Origin: Actinoplanes subtropicus
GTDB taxonomy: Bacteria; Actinomycetota; Actinomycetes; Mycobacteriales; Micromonosporaceae
Length of the DNA: 64,000 nucleotides
Assembly: GCF_000721705.1 (NCBI RefSeq)
Contig: NZ_JOJL01000026.1
Span: 124,001-188,000, forward strand
Reading direction: 5' to 3'
The notes beneath the pieces are model-generated. The model made no database searches. It was not told where the DNA came from and was given only the letters and a program-made list of their open reading frames with translations. A program made the position numbers and the translations under genes. Positions 37,750-49,196 of the stretch are shown here, piece after piece (the stretch's first letter is position 1; every line of letters starts with the position of its first letter).

Positions 37750-38955
37750 ATGACCTGGGACCTGCTGCTCACCGGCGGTGACCCCTTCGACGTCGCGGTC
37801 AGTGACGGCGTGATCGCAGCGACCGGCCCGAGTCTTCCCCGGGACGCACACACCGTGGTCGACCTCGACGGCCATCTGGTCACGCCGGGCCTGATCGACC
37901 TGCACACCCACGTCGGGCCGGGCTACTGGGGCATCGAGCCCGACCCGATCGCGTGGTACACCGGCGTCACCACCTGGGTCGATGCCGGTTCGACCGGAGC
38001 CTTCACCTTCGCGGAGCTGCGGGCGAAGCGGACGGACGTGCGGGTCGCGGCGCTGCTCAACATCGCCGCTACGGGCCTGGCCGGGCGCACCGGCGAGTGC
38101 CGTGACCTGGCCAATTGCGACGTCGCGCGGGCGGTCGACACGATCCGGCAGAACCGCGACGTGATCCGCGGAATCAAGGTGCGGATGGATCGGGAAACGG
38201 TCGGCGACAACGGGTTGGAGCCGCTGCGCCGCGCTCTCGAGGCCGCGGAGCGAACCCATGTCCCGGTGATGGTCCACATCGGGGTCCCGCCGCCGCCCGT
38301 GGACGACGTGCTCGACCTGCTGCGCCCCGGCGACATCGTCACGCACTGCGCCAGCGGGCTGGCCTCGCCGCTCGGGCCGGCGCTGCGGGCGGCCGTCGAC
38401 CGCGGCGTGCTGCTCGACATCGGGCACGGCTCGGGCGGGTTCGCGTTCGACGTCCTCGAGCGGCAACTGGACCACGGCATCCGGCCGACCACGATCTCCA
38501 CCGATCTGCACGCCCGGTCGCTGCACGGGCCGGCGTTCGACCTGCCCACCACGATGGCGCGGCTGCTCGCGTGCGGCCTCCCGCTGGCCGAGGTGATCGA
38601 GGCGGTCACGAGCCGGCCGGCCCGGGCGCTCGGCCTCCCCGGCGGGACGCTGGCGGTCGGGGCGCCGGCCGATCTCGCCGTCTTCGAGGTGCGGCACGAG
38701 GAGTTCGAGGTGACCGACGCCCACCTCCGGACGAAACGGTCACCGCTTCGATTGATCAACATCAGCACGTACGTGAACGGTCGGGCACTGCCCCCACGCC
38801 TCCCGCCGCCCGTGCCAGGGTGGATCCCGCTCACCGACGCGCAACGCGCCGCGCTCGCCCGCCGTGACCGCGACGTGCGTGCCCTGCTCAGCGCCCCGCT
38901 GGTCGGCCCGGACGGCCTGGCCGACCAATTCCCACGAGACCACAGGAGTTCCTGA
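37750..38955 (+). CDS. amidohydrolase/deacetylase-family metallohydrolase
   Basis: 401 residues of the amidohydrolase group related to EF_0837/AHA_3915-type deacetylases. Metal ligands: TPGLIDLHTHVGPG, a lysine in VIRGIKVRMDRET, HVPVMVHIG, and the Asp in TISTDLHARSLHG. Family members act on N-acyl amino acids or related amides; the substrate here is unknown. Its ATG at 37750 is the first gene of a three-gene plus-strand set; the RidA ATG lies 2 nt after its stop. A GH20 enzyme on the divergent side suggests an amino-sugar-derived substrate (inference). Confidence 0.87.
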   Translation: MTWDLLLTGGDPFDVAVSDGVIAATGPSLPRDAHTVVDLDGHLVTPGLIDLHTHVGPGYWGIEPDPIAWYTGVTTWVDAGSTGAFTFAELRAKRTDVRVAALLNIAATGLAGRTGECRDLANCDVARAVDTIRQNRDVIRGIKVRMDRETVGDNGLEPLRRALEAAERTHVPVMVHIGVPPPPVDDVLDLLRPGDIVTHCASGLASPLGPALRAAVDRGVLLDIGHGSGGFAFDVLERQLDHGIRPTTISTDLHARSLHGPAFDLPTTMARLLACGLPLAEVIEAVTSRPARALGLPGGTLAVGAPADLAVFEVRHEEFEVTDAHLRTKRSPLRLINISTYVNGRALPPRLPPPVPGWIPLTDAQRAALARRDRDVRALLSAPLVGPDGLADQFPRDHRSS

Positions 38956-38956
38956 C

Positions 38957-39334
38957 ATGCCCAAGCGCGCGATCAAAGCCGACAAGGCAGCCCCGGCCGG
39001 CGGCCCCTACTCGCACGCCGTGGTGGCCGGCGACACGATCTACCTGGCCGGCGCGGTGCCCGCGCTCCCGGACGGCAGCTGGGTCACCGGCAGCTTCGCC
39101 GAGCAGGCGCACGCGGCGTTCCGCAACCTGGCGGCCTGCGCGGAGGCGGCCGGCGCGAGCCTCGACGACGCCGTGCGGGTCGGCGTCTACCTGCGCGACT
39201 TCGGGGACTTCGCCGAACTCAACGAGATCTACCCGCAATACATCAAGGGCGACAATCTGCCCGTACGCACGACGCTCCCGGTCGCGCTGGTCGGTTTCGA
39301 CATCGAGATCGACGCGATCCTCTACGTGGGCTGA
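38957..39334 (+). CDS. RidA-family imine/enamine deaminase
   Basis: 125 residues, closer to canonical RidA than the 30523 gene: KAAPAGGPYSHAVVAGDTIY, LAGAVPALPDG, NLAACAEAAGASLDDAVRVG and VRTTLPVALVGFDIEIDA. The conserved Arg of RidA is the one in PVRTTLPV. AGGAG precedes the ATG, which lies 2 nt after the deacetylase stop. Its presence predicts a PLP-dependent or dehydratase step producing an enamine in this pathway. Confidence 0.93.
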   Translation: MPKRAIKADKAAPAGGPYSHAVVAGDTIYLAGAVPALPDGSWVTGSFAEQAHAAFRNLAACAEAAGASLDDAVRVGVYLRDFGDFAELNEIYPQYIKGDNLPVRTTLPVALVGFDIEIDAILYVG

Positions 39335-39339
39335 TCGCC

Positions 39340-40074
39340 GTGCTGCAGGTGACGCCGAACGGACCGTGGACCAAGGACGTCCACCCGAACATGCCCGTCT
39401 CGCTGACCGAGGTGCTCGCCGATCTGCGGGAGTGCTTCCGGGCCGGTGCGACCGGCGTACATCTGCATGTCCGGGACGAGACGGGCGCGGAGACGCTGCG
39501 CCCGGAGGTGGTGAACGAGACCTGCCGATGGGTGCGGGCGCTCGCCGCCGAGGAGGGGATCGCCGCCGAGATCGGACTGACCACCGGCGAGTGGATCGTG
39601 CCCGGCCTGGCCGAGCGGATCGCGATGATCCGCGAGTGGGAGGGGGTCGACGTGGCCACGGTCAACCTCTCCGAGGCCGGCTTCGAGTCGGTCATGGCGG
39701 CGATGCTCGACACCGGGATCGGCATCGACGTGGGGCTGTGGGCGCCGGCCGAGATGAAGGTGCTGCTCGCCTCCGGCCTGCTCCCCCGGGCCCGGCGGGT
39801 GAGCATCGAGCTCGATCCCGGCGAGCCCTACCACCTGACCGGTGAGCCGTCCGCGGTCGCCCAGCAGGTCAACAGCGCGCTGGACGAGGCCGGGTCGGCC
39901 TGCCCGCGGCTCACCCACGGCATGAACGAGTGGACGTGGCCGCTGGTGGCCGACGCGTTCCGGCGCGGGCACGACACCCGGGTCGGGTTCGAGGATTCGA
40001 TCTACCTGCCGGACGGGTCGATCGCGCCGGGCAACGCCGCCCTCGTCCGGGCCGCCCTGGCCCTGCGCGGCTGA
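39340..40074 (+). CDS. BKACE (DUF849) beta-keto acid cleavage enzyme
   Basis: 244 residues. BKACE enzymes cleave a beta-keto acid with acetyl-CoA, the founding activity being 3-keto-5-aminohexanoate cleavage in lysine fermentation. Visible: GATGVHLHVRDETGAE (metal His pair and Asp), TGEWIVPGL, and the ending RVGFEDSIYLPDGSIAPGNA. It is somewhat shorter than the usual 270-310 residues, lacking the common N-terminal strand before LQVTPNGPW. GTG start 6 nt after the RidA stop. Its 3' 73 nt overlap the opposing MFS gene. Confidence 0.88.
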   Translation: MLQVTPNGPWTKDVHPNMPVSLTEVLADLRECFRAGATGVHLHVRDETGAETLRPEVVNETCRWVRALAAEEGIAAEIGLTTGEWIVPGLAERIAMIREWEGVDVATVNLSEAGFESVMAAMLDTGIGIDVGLWAPAEMKVLLASGLLPRARRVSIELDPGEPYHLTGEPSAVAQQVNSALDEAGSACPRLTHGMNEWTWPLVADAFRRGHDTRVGFEDSIYLPDGSIAPGNAALVRAALALRG

Positions 40075-41210
40075 CCCGCCAGCACGATCAGCGCGGCCGC
40101 CGTGAGCAGGGCGGCCACCAGCGCCAGTGGTCGCGGTCCGGTCTGCGGCAGCAGCGCGCCGCCGAGCAGCGAGCCCGCCGCGATGCCCGCGTTGAACGCC
40201 GTGCCCACGCCCGCCGAGGCCATGTCGGTGCTCCCCGGCGCGACCACCAGCAAGCGGCCCTGCACGCTGGTCGCGAACGCCGAGTACGCGAAGCCCCCGC
40301 CCGCGATCAGCACCAGGACGGCCGGCCGGAACGTGCCCAGCAGGAACAGACCTGCCAGGGAACCGGCCCCGACGCCAAGCGCGGCCAGCAACGTCCCGAT
40401 CGGATGGAGGTCGAGCGTGCGGGACACCACGAAGGCGCCGAGAGTTCCGGCCGCACCGGAAACGAACAGCAGCGCCGGCAGGGTGGACTCGGCGAAGCCG
40501 CTGACATCCAGGTAGAACACCGTCAGGTAGGTGGTGAAGGTCAGGAACCCGGTGATCGCGAGCGCGACGCCGACCAGCAGGCGGTTGAACGCGCGCCGGT
40601 CGGGGGCCGTTCCGCGCGCCGCCCGGCCCGAGCTGGGCCGATAGGACGGAATCAGCGCGAACATGACGACGGTCGCGAGGACACCGAAGGCCGCCACGAC
40701 GGCGAACGCGGCCCGCCAGCCGGCCTGCTGCCCGATCCAGGTGCAGAGCGGGACGCCGAGCACCGGGGCCAGGGCCGGGCCGGTCGCGAACAAACCGATG
40801 ATCCGCCCGCGGACAGCCACCGGGAACAGGCCGCTCACGACCGCGTTGACGACCGACCAGAACAGGGCCTGGGTGAGGGCAGTGGCCAACCGGGCGACGG
40901 CCAGGACGGCGTAACTGCCGGCGAGCGCGCCGGCCAGGTTGGCGACGGCGAAGAGCAGCAGGGTGGCGCCGAGCAGCTGGCGGCGCGGGATGTGCTTGGT
41001 GAGCACGGTCAGCGGGATCGAGCCGAGGACTACGACGATCGCATACCCACCGACCAGGAGGCCGATCTGCGAGCGGGACCGGTGCAGGTCGTCGGCCATC
41101 ACGGTGAGCAGGCCGGTCGGCAGCAGCTCGGTCGAGACGAACGCGAAGGCCGCCAGCGACAACACGATCAGGGCGGCCCACGCCCGGCGGGGCGCGACGT
41201 CGGGCGTCAC
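40002..41210 (-). CDS. MFS transporter, DHA1-like
   Basis: 402 residues, 12 helices. TM1 ALIVLSLAAFAFVSTELLPT is the AraJ/PbuE/NepI type signature. The loop motif is TVLTKHIPRRQLLGATLL, and TM4-5 has RLATALTQALFWSVVNAVVS. It is probably an efflux carrier for sugars, nucleosides or drugs; substrate not assigned. The C-terminal 24 codons overlap antisense with the BKACE gene. Confidence 0.87.
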   Translation of the reverse strand: MTPDVAPRRAWAALIVLSLAAFAFVSTELLPTGLLTVMADDLHRSRSQIGLLVGGYAIVVVLGSIPLTVLTKHIPRRQLLGATLLLFAVANLAGALAGSYAVLAVARLATALTQALFWSVVNAVVSGLFPVAVRGRIIGLFATGPALAPVLGVPLCTWIGQQAGWRAAFAVVAAFGVLATVVMFALIPSYRPSSGRAARGTAPDRRAFNRLLVGVALAITGFLTFTTYLTVFYLDVSGFAESTLPALLFVSGAAGTLGAFVVSRTLDLHPIGTLLAALGVGAGSLAGLFLLGTFRPAVLVLIAGGGFAYSAFATSVQGRLLVVAPGSTDMASAGVGTAFNAGIAAGSLLGGALLPQTGPRPLALVAALLTAAALIVLAGQPRRARAARTRAALPGAIDPSGR

Positions 41211-41260
41211 ATGGCCTCCCTCCCCGAGGTCCCGACGCTACCGGTTCCGCCGGCGCGGCC

Positions 41261-42172
41261 CTACAGGTTTAGCAGCAGCGCGATGAGCAGCAGGGCCGGG
41301 GCGCAGAGCACGGTGGACAGGAAGATCGCGTCGCGGGCCAGGACGAGCCCGGTCGCGAAGCGCTGGCCGTAGAGGAAGACGTTCTGCGCGGTCGGCAAGG
41401 CGGCGAGCACGGTCACCGCGTACGTCTGCTGCCTGCTCAGCCCGAGCACCACGGCCAGGAGAAAGGCGATCGCCGGCATCCCGGCGATCTTCAGCGCGAC
41501 GGCGGCTACGGTCGGTACCCGGTCGGGGCCGGCGGCGAGCACGCGGCGGCCGGAGAGCGACATGCCGAAGGCGATCAGCACCAGCGGTACGGCGGCGTGA
41601 CCCATCGTGGTGATCGGGTCGGCGACGACGGTCGGTAGTCGCAGACCCGTCACGGAGAAGAACGCACCGAGGAGCACCGCGACGATCATCGGGTTCCGCA
41701 GCGGGGCCAGGACAGTGCTGCGCCAGGACGCGTGCCCGGTCGCGGCGATCTCCAGCAGGGCCAGCGCGAGCGGCGTGATGATCAGCAGCTGGAGCATGAT
41801 GATCGGCACCACCAGGGCGGCGTTGCCCAGCACGTACGTGGCGATCGGGATGCCGATGTAGTTCGCGTTGACGTAGCCGGCCGCCAGCGACCCCATGATC
41901 TGGGTGCCCCGATCGCGGCCGCGGGTGAACAGCGGGTGCAGAGCGAAGCAGGCGACCGCGGCGGCGGTCGACACCAGCAGCGGCTCGCTGAACAGGACCC
42001 GCAGGTCGGCGCCGGCCACGCCGGTGAACAGCAGGCAGGGGTTGAGCACCGCGTACACGAGCCGGCCGGCCACCGCCTCGGCGTTCTCGGGCAGCCCGGC
42101 CCACCGCCGCGCGGCCCAGCCGACGAGCACGATGACGCCGATGAGCACGAACCCGGAGAGTGCCGAGATCAT
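41261..42172 (-). CDS. AEC-family transporter
   Basis: 303 residues, about ten helices in two inverted repeats. Features: GRLVYAVLNPCLLFTGVAGA, GSLAAGYVNANYIGIPIATY and the C-terminal LAALPTAQNVFLYGQRFATG, all typical of auxin efflux carrier/malonate permease relatives. It probably exports or imports a small carboxylate. It is on the same strand as the MFS gene and divergent from the LRR-like gene across 50 bp. Confidence 0.88.
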   Translation of the reverse strand: MISALSGFVLIGVIVLVGWAARRWAGLPENAEAVAGRLVYAVLNPCLLFTGVAGADLRVLFSEPLLVSTAAAVACFALHPLFTRGRDRGTQIMGSLAAGYVNANYIGIPIATYVLGNAALVVPIIMLQLLIITPLALALLEIAATGHASWRSTVLAPLRNPMIVAVLLGAFFSVTGLRLPTVVADPITTMGHAAVPLVLIAFGMSLSGRRVLAAGPDRVPTVAAVALKIAGMPAIAFLLAVVLGLSRQQTYAVTVLAALPTAQNVFLYGQRFATGLVLARDAIFLSTVLCAPALLLIALLLNL

Positions 42173-42222
42173 GAGTTCGTCATGGCTCTCCGTCTATGTC
42201 CATATCGCGGTAACCTGCTGAA

Positions 42223-43317
42223 GTGACGGATCGTATGCCCGACGTGGGGGACGTGGCGGCGATCCCGTTACGCGGCGGCTACGGCGCCTGCCAGGTCACC
42301 GGCCTCGGGCCGACGGCGTGCGCGCTCGACTGGTTCTCCGCCGACCCGCCGGACCTCGACCGGCTGGCCGGGTGCCGCCCGCTCGTGCTCGATCATCACG
42401 CCCTCCGCGGCCAACCTACCGAGGTCACCATCGCCGGTGACGAGCCGCCCCCACCGTGGTGGAGCTGGCTGGGCCAACTCGCCCTGCCGCCCGGCCGGTC
42501 CGACCGGGTCGCCGACCACGCGGGCTGGCCCTGGCTGGCCGCCCAGATCGCCGCCCAGCGCCGCTGGGACCACGAGCTGCCGCCGGCCGCCAAGCAGGCC
42601 TACCGCGACGGCACCGGCAAGGCCACGACGCTGCTGGACCTGACCGGCGGCGGCTCGTCCTGGTCGGAGCTCGATCGCCTGCCCCGCTGCACGGCACTGG
42701 CCTGGTCCGGTCCCGACCGGGGCCTGCGCGAGGCCCTCGTGGCGCACCCGATCGTCAGCGACCTGACCTGGGTGGAGCCGCCGGCGGCCGTCGACCTCAC
42801 CGGCACGTACCTCACCCGCCTGCGCCTCTCCGGTGGCCACGTCGCTTCCCTGCTGCTGCCGCCCGGCGTCGCGACCCTCAAGCTCGACGACGACGCCCAG
42901 GTGGCCAGGGTGTCCGCGGCCGACGACGGCCGCTGGCTGCGCCTGGTGGCCGACCACGCCTCCGTGCCCGGCGGGCTGACCGGCCTGCGCGACCTGGAGC
43001 TCACCGGCGAGGGCACGATCTCCGTGGCTGCCCTGGGCGGCCTGCACGACCTGCGGCGGCTGCGGTTGACCTGGCGGTCGGCCCCGGGCCGGCTCTGCGA
43101 CGCGATGGCCCTGGCGGCCCTGTCCCGGTTGGCGGACGTCCGGCTGATCGGGGCGTACGGCATGACCGACCGCACCCTGCCCGAACTGCCGTCCCTGCGG
43201 TGGCTGGCCTGCGACGGCCTGTACCGCAAGGCGGCCGCCGCGATCGAGACCCGCTACCGGGACGCGGACGTGCGGCTGGACATCAGCGACGTCGAGGCCG
43301 AATGGCGCGAGTACTGA
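42223..43317 (+). CDS. hypothetical protein with leucine-rich C-terminal part
   Basis: 364 residues. The N-terminus ([39 protein letters not shown]) resembles actinobacterial hypotheticals and vaguely Imm26-type immunity folds. From about residue 180 short Leu-rich units appear ([54 protein letters not shown]). This suggests a leucine-rich-repeat solenoid. No signal peptide. GTG start. Role unknown; an interaction or immunity function is a guess from fold only. It is upstream of the urease operon but separated by 90 nt. Confidence 0.72.
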   Translation: MTDRMPDVGDVAAIPLRGGYGACQVTGLGPTACALDWFSADPPDLDRLAGCRPLVLDHHALRGQPTEVTIAGDEPPPPWWSWLGQLALPPGRSDRVADHAGWPWLAAQIAAQRRWDHELPPAAKQAYRDGTGKATTLLDLTGGGSSWSELDRLPRCTALAWSGPDRGLREALVAHPIVSDLTWVEPPAAVDLTGTYLTRLRLSGGHVASLLLPPGVATLKLDDDAQVARVSAADDGRWLRLVADHASVPGGLTGLRDLELTGEGTISVAALGGLHDLRRLRLTWRSAPGRLCDAMALAALSRLADVRLIGAYGMTDRTLPELPSLRWLACDGLYRKAAAAIETRYRDADVRLDISDVEAEWREY

Positions 43318-43407
43318 GCCGAACACCCTTTCCATCATGGTTGGATCAAGGGGTAACACCGGGGAAACCTCGGGCTGCGAGCATCGCGGGGATCCAGGGA
43401 GGTTCGA

Positions 43408-43710
43408 TTGTTCCTCAGCCATCACGAACAGGAACGCCTGCTCATCCACGTCGCTGCGGAGGTCGCCCAGCGTCGGCGCGACCGAGGGCTGAAGCTCAAC
43501 CACCCGGAGGCCACCGCGATCATCACGGCCTTCCTGCTGGAGGGCGCCCGCGACGGCCGGACCGTGGCCGAGTTGATGGATGCCGGTCGGCGGGTACTGA
43601 CCCGGGACGACGTCATGGAGGGTGTGCCCGAGATGCTGAGCGAGGTGCAGGTCGAGGCGACCTTCCCGGACGGGACCAAGCTGGTCACCGTGCACGGGCC
43701 GATCTCATGA
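43408..43710 (+). CDS. ureA: urease subunit gamma
   Basis: 100 residues, the smallest structural subunit of the nickel urease. Family sequence is clear: [60 protein letters not shown]. The TTG start at 43408 is supported by GGAGG 7 nt upstream and by the standard N-terminus. It overlaps ureB by 4 nt (ATGA). First gene of ureABCFGD. Confidence 0.96.
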   Translation: MFLSHHEQERLLIHVAAEVAQRRRDRGLKLNHPEATAIITAFLLEGARDGRTVAELMDAGRRVLTRDDVMEGVPEMLSEVQVEATFPDGTKLVTVHGPIS

Positions 43711-44077
43711 TCCCCGGCGAGGTCATCCCGGGCGACGGGCCGATCGAGATCAACCCGGGGTGCGCGGTGGTCCGGCTGACCGTACGCAACACCGGGGACC
43801 GGCCGGTGCAGGTCGGCTCGCACTTCCACTTCGCGGAGTGCAACGCGGCGCTCGACTTCGACCGGGACGCGGCGTGGGGCCGGCGGCTGGCGGTGCCGGC
43901 CGGCACGTCGGTGCGGTTCGAGCCGGGCATGCCCCGGGACGTGGAACTGGTGGAGCTGACCGGAAACCGGATCGTGCCGGGCCTGCGCGGGCTGGCGGGC
44001 GGCCCGCTGGACGCGGTCACCGAAACGCCGCCGATGACCGTGGCGGAGATCGTCGAGCCGGAGCACGGGAGCCCACG

Positions 44078-44081
<4 letters not shown>
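43707..44081 (+). CDS. ureB: urease subunit beta
   Basis: 124 residues: [36 protein letters not shown] and [16 protein letters not shown] are diagnostic of UreB. It forms the (UreABC)3 trimer with gamma and alpha. The ATG overlaps the ureA stop, and its stop overlaps the ureC ATG. No operon-internal promoter seen. Confidence 0.96.
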
Positions 44082-45796
<1,715 letters not shown>

Positions 45797-45798
45797 CC

Positions 45799-46443
45799 AT
45801 GAGCCTCGCGACCCTTCTCGTGCTGGCCGACGGGCGGCTGCCGGCCGGCGGGCACGCGCACTCGGGCGGGCTCGAGGCGCAGGTCGCGGCCGGGCGGGTG
45901 GGCGACCTCGACGACCTGGCCGGGTTCCTGCGCGGGAAGCTGCGGACCAGCGGGCTGGTGGCGGCCGCGTTCGCGGCGGCGGCGTGCCGGCGGCCCGGCG
46001 AGTGGGCCGCGCTGGACGACGGGATCGACGCGCGGACCCCGTCGCCGGCGCTGCGGAAGGCGTCCCGGGCGCAGGGCCGGGCGCTGCTGCGGGCCGGGCG
46101 GGCGATGTGGCCGCTGCCCTCGGTGGGGCGGGAAGCGCACCAGCCGACGGCGCTGGGGATCCTCGCGCGCGCCGGCGGGCTCGGGCCCGGGGAGGCGGCA
46201 GTAGCGGCGGCGCACGGCGTCATCACCGGGGCGGCGAGCGCGGCGGTGCGACTGCTCGGGCTCGATCCCTATGCGGTGCACGGGTTGATCGCGCGCCTGG
46301 CGCCGGACTGTGACCGGATCGCCACCGAGGCGGCGCGGCGGGCGGACGAGCCGGTCGACGATCTGCCGGCGGCGGGAGCTCCCCTGCTCGACATCGGCGC
46401 CGAACACCACGCAACCTGGGAGGTGCGTCTCTTTGCCTCATGA
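45799..46443 (+). CDS. ureF: urease accessory protein UreF
   Basis: 214 residues, all-helical Ure[21 protein letters not shown] at the N-terminus matches the family start (usually LLQLADSALPVGGF). Later [20 protein letters not shown] and the C-terminal [17 protein letters not shown] also fit. UreF links UreD-apo-urease to UreG during nickel insertion. Its stop lies inside ureG because ureG starts at 46433. Confidence 0.92.
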   Translation: MSLATLLVLADGRLPAGGHAHSGGLEAQVAAGRVGDLDDLAGFLRGKLRTSGLVAAAFAAAACRRPGEWAALDDGIDARTPSPALRKASRAQGRALLRAGRAMWPLPSVGREAHQPTALGILARAGGLGPGEAAVAAAHGVITGAASAAVRLLGLDPYAVHGLIARLAPDCDRIATEAARRADEPVDDLPAAGAPLLDIGAEHHATWEVRLFAS

Positions 46444-47170
46444 CCACGCACACGGCGGCGCTTGGCCCCGGCCGTCGGACAACTACGTGCCGCACGTCCA
46501 TGGGCCGGACGAGCCGCCGCACAGCCATCCCGATCCCGGCGTCGATCCGCATCAGCCGCTCGCGGGCGGTGCCCGCGCGCTGCGGGTGGGCATCGGCGGC
46601 CCGGTCGGCTCGGGGAAGACGGCCCTGGTCGCGGCGCTCTGCCGGGCGCTGGGGACGGAACTTCGGCTGGCGGTGGTGACCAACGACATCTACACCACCG
46701 AGGACGCGGACTTCCTGCTGCGCAACGGGGTGCTGCCGGCCGAGCGGATCCGGGCGGTGGAGACCGGGTGCTGCCCGCACACGGCGATCCGCGACGACAT
46801 CTCGGCCAACCTGGACGCGGTCGAGGAGTTGGAGGAGGCCCTCGGGCCGCTCGATCTGGTGCTGGTGGAGAGCGGCGGGGACAACCTGACCGCCACGTTC
46901 AGCAAGGGGCTGATCGATCGGCAGATCTTCGTGGTGGACGTGGCCGGCGGGGACAAGGTGCCGCGCAAGGGCGGGCCCGGGGTCACCGCCGCCGACCTGC
47001 TGGTGATCAACAAGACCGACCTGGCGCCGCTGGTGGGCGCCGACCTCTCGGTGATGGAGCGCGACGCGAAGGCGCGGCGGGGCGACCTTCCGACCGTGTT
47101 CCTGTCGCTGGTCGAGGACCGTGCCGCCGGGCCGGTCGCCGAGTGGATCCGCGAGCTGGTCCGGCTCTGA
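46433..47170 (+). CDS. ureG: urease accessory GTPase UreG with His-rich N-terminus
   Basis: 245 residues. The SIMIBI GTPase delivers nickel: P-loop [20 protein letters not shown], the nickel-binding Cys-Pro-His in [31 protein letters not shown] and [11 protein letters not shown]. The first 50 residues are His-rich ([23 protein letters not shown]), an extension seen in organisms without UreE. TTG start with GGAGGTG 9 nt upstream and an 11-nt overlap with ureF. The G-domain is longer than any other start would allow. Confidence 0.94.
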   Translation: MPHDHAHGGAWPRPSDNYVPHVHGPDEPPHSHPDPGVDPHQPLAGGARALRVGIGGPVGSGKTALVAALCRALGTELRLAVVTNDIYTTEDADFLLRNGVLPAERIRAVETGCCPHTAIRDDISANLDAVEELEEALGPLDLVLVESGGDNLTATFSKGLIDRQIFVVDVAGGDKVPRKGGPGVTAADLLVINKTDLAPLVGADLSVMERDAKARRGDLPTVFLSLVEDRAAGPVAEWIRELVRL

Positions 47171-47991
47171 TGCGGGCGGTCGCGCGGATCGTCGCCGAGG
47201 CGGACGGGCGGGGTGGCACCCGGCTGGCCGTGCTGCGCGGGGAGTCGCCGCTGCTGCCGCGCCGGACCGGCGGGCGCGGCGGGGGCGGCGTGACCGTTCA
47301 CCTGGTCGGCGGGGCGGCCGGGCCGCTGCGCGGGGACGATCTGCGGGTGGAGGTCGCGGTGGGCGCGGGGGCGCGATTGACCGTACGGAGTGTGGCCGCG
47401 CAACTGGTGCTGCCGGGCCGGGCGGGGCTGCCGGCGTCGCGGCTCGACATCCGGGCCGAGGTGGCGGGCACCCTGTGCTGGCTGCCGGAGCCGCTGATCG
47501 CCGCGGCCGGGTGCGACCACGTCACGAACACCCGGGTCGACATTGCCGAGGGCGGGGTGGTGCTGTGGCGGGAGGACCTGGTCTGCGGGCGGCACGCCGA
47601 GCCCTCGGGGACGGTCCGGCTGTCGACGACGATCCGGTACGCGGGCTCGACGCTCTATCGGCACGATCTCTCGGTCGGCCCGGACGGGCGGTCCGCGGCG
47701 GTGCTGGGGGATTTCCGGGCGCTCGGGGCCTTGATCGCGGTGCCGGGGCTCGCCGAGGGCTTCGCACCCACCGACCGGGCGGCGGTCATGCCGCTGGCCG
47801 GCCCGGGGGTGCTGGCCACGGCGGTCGGCGAGGACATCCGGGAGGTACGCGCGGTTCTCGACCCGCTGCGCGCCGCCGAGCGGCCGGACGACGCGAGGGC
47901 CGCGGACCGGCCAGCGAACGCGACGGCTGCCGAGCGGCCGGCGGACGCGAGGGCCGCGGAACGGCAAGCCGAGACCGCGACCTGCGGCTGA
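47170..47991 (+). CDS. ureD: urease accessory protein UreD
   Basis: 273 residues of the UreD/UreH scaffold that binds apo-urease. Seen: VAVGAGARLTVRSVAAQLVL, WLPEPLIAAAGCDHVTNTRV, VLWREDLVCGRHAEPSGTV and LVLGDF-like AAVLGDFRALGALIAVPG. The last 45 residues are a repetitive Ala/Arg/Asp tail (AAERPDDARAADRPANATAA) not part of the fold. The ATG overlaps the ureG stop by 1 nt. Ends the ureABCFGD operon; no ureE or urea permease is adjacent. Confidence 0.93.
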   Translation: MRAVARIVAEADGRGGTRLAVLRGESPLLPRRTGGRGGGGVTVHLVGGAAGPLRGDDLRVEVAVGAGARLTVRSVAAQLVLPGRAGLPASRLDIRAEVAGTLCWLPEPLIAAAGCDHVTNTRVDIAEGGVVLWREDLVCGRHAEPSGTVRLSTTIRYAGSTLYRHDLSVGPDGRSAAVLGDFRALGALIAVPGLAEGFAPTDRAAVMPLAGPGVLATAVGEDIREVRAVLDPLRAAERPDDARAADRPANATAAERPADARAAERQAETATCG

Positions 47992-48165
47992 GCGGGTCGC
48001 GGCCTCGGCCGATGGGAGACGGGTCGGTTTGGTGCGTCCCGGGACGGGCGGTCGGGACTTGGCCCTGCTCCACGGGGCGGCCCGAGGGTGGCGCAGGCCG
48101 GGACGGGGAAATCGCGGTCGGGGACGGGCTGGGCCTCGTACGTCCGCACGGGTTTGATCTTGAAG

Positions 48166-49068
48166 TTAGGCGGCCACCGCGATGGGGACGCCGTGGCTGT
48201 CGGTCAGGGCCAGCCGGGTGTGGAGATTGCCCTGCTGGGCCACCCGCGCGAAGTACTCCGAGCGGCGCCGCTGCAGGCAGCCCTTGCGGGTGCGCGGGCC
48301 ACCGGCCGCCACCGTCAGCAGCTCCGGGGCCAGCGAGCTGTTCAGGCCCTCGCGCAGCAGCTGCAACGCCTCCGTGCGCAGCTGGGAGATCCGGGACTCG
48401 GTCACGCCCAGGCGCGCCGCCACGTCGCTCAGCGGCTGCTCCTGCAGGAACGACTCGGTGACCACCAGGCGCAGGCGCTCGGGCAGCGCCTGGATGGCCT
48501 GGTGCAGGTAGCCGAGGCGTTCCCGCTTGAGCAACAGGTCCTCCGGGCCCTCGGACAACTCGGGCACCATCTCCTCGGCCGCGCCGGTGGGAAAGCCCTG
48601 CAGGCTCAGCAGCGCCGCCTTCTGCACGTCGTCCTCGACGGTGGCCAGTTCGGCCACGCCGATGCCCAGCATCTCGGCCACCTCGGCGTCGGTGGGCGTG
48701 CGGCCCAGGGCGGCGGTGAGCTCCTGGCGCGCGGCCGCGGTACGCCGCGCCCGGGCCCGCACCGAGCGGCTGGCCCAGTCCTGTCCGCGCAGTTCGTCCA
48801 GCAGGGCGCCGCGGATCCGGACCGCGGCGAAGCGGTGGAAGGGGATGCCCCGGGTCACGTCGAAGGATCGGGCCGCGCCGAGCAGGGCGGCGAATCCGGC
48901 CGAGGACAGGTCGTCCGCGTGGACATGGCCGGGTACCCGGTTGAGCAGTTCCCGGACCAGATGGCCAACCATCGGCATGTGTTCGCGGACGAGGTCCTCG
49001 ATGTCACGCGCGGACGGCGCGTCGTGGGTCGTGCCGATGGTGGCGGGGAGCTCGGTCGTGGTCGTCAC
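48166..49068 (-). CDS. FliA/WhiG-like sigma factor with C-terminal extension
   Basis: 300 residues of the sigma-70 family, sigma-28 type. Region 2: ADDLSSAGFAALLGAARSFD, FHRFAAVRIRGALLDELRGQ, WASRSVRARAR. Region 3: LTAALGRTPTDAEVAEMLG. Region 4: ALPERLRLVVTESFLQEQPL, LGVTESRISQLRTEALQLLR. About 45 further residues follow region 4 (KGCLQRRRSEYFARVAQQGN), which WhiG and FliA lack. The GTG at 49068 is chosen over the ATG at 49086 because GAGGAGG lies 5 nt before it. In this lineage such sigma factors drive flagellar or sporulation genes; target unknown here. Confidence 0.9.
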   Translation of the reverse strand: MTTTTELPATIGTTHDAPSARDIEDLVREHMPMVGHLVRELLNRVPGHVHADDLSSAGFAALLGAARSFDVTRGIPFHRFAAVRIRGALLDELRGQDWASRSVRARARRTAAARQELTAALGRTPTDAEVAEMLGIGVAELATVEDDVQKAALLSLQGFPTGAAEEMVPELSEGPEDLLLKRERLGYLHQAIQALPERLRLVVTESFLQEQPLSDVAARLGVTESRISQLRTEALQLLREGLNSSLAPELLTVAAGGPRTRKGCLQRRRSEYFARVAQQGNLHTRLALTDSHGVPIAVAA

Positions 49069-49196
49069 GTGGTCCTCCTCGCTCATACGACCGGTTGTGA
49101 AAACCGGCTGACGAGGAAGACCTTGGCCGCCGAAAGGTGCAGCGGCGGCCGAACTCGGTTGCTTTTGTGGTGTTTTTTGCGAGAAAGGCTCAGGTA

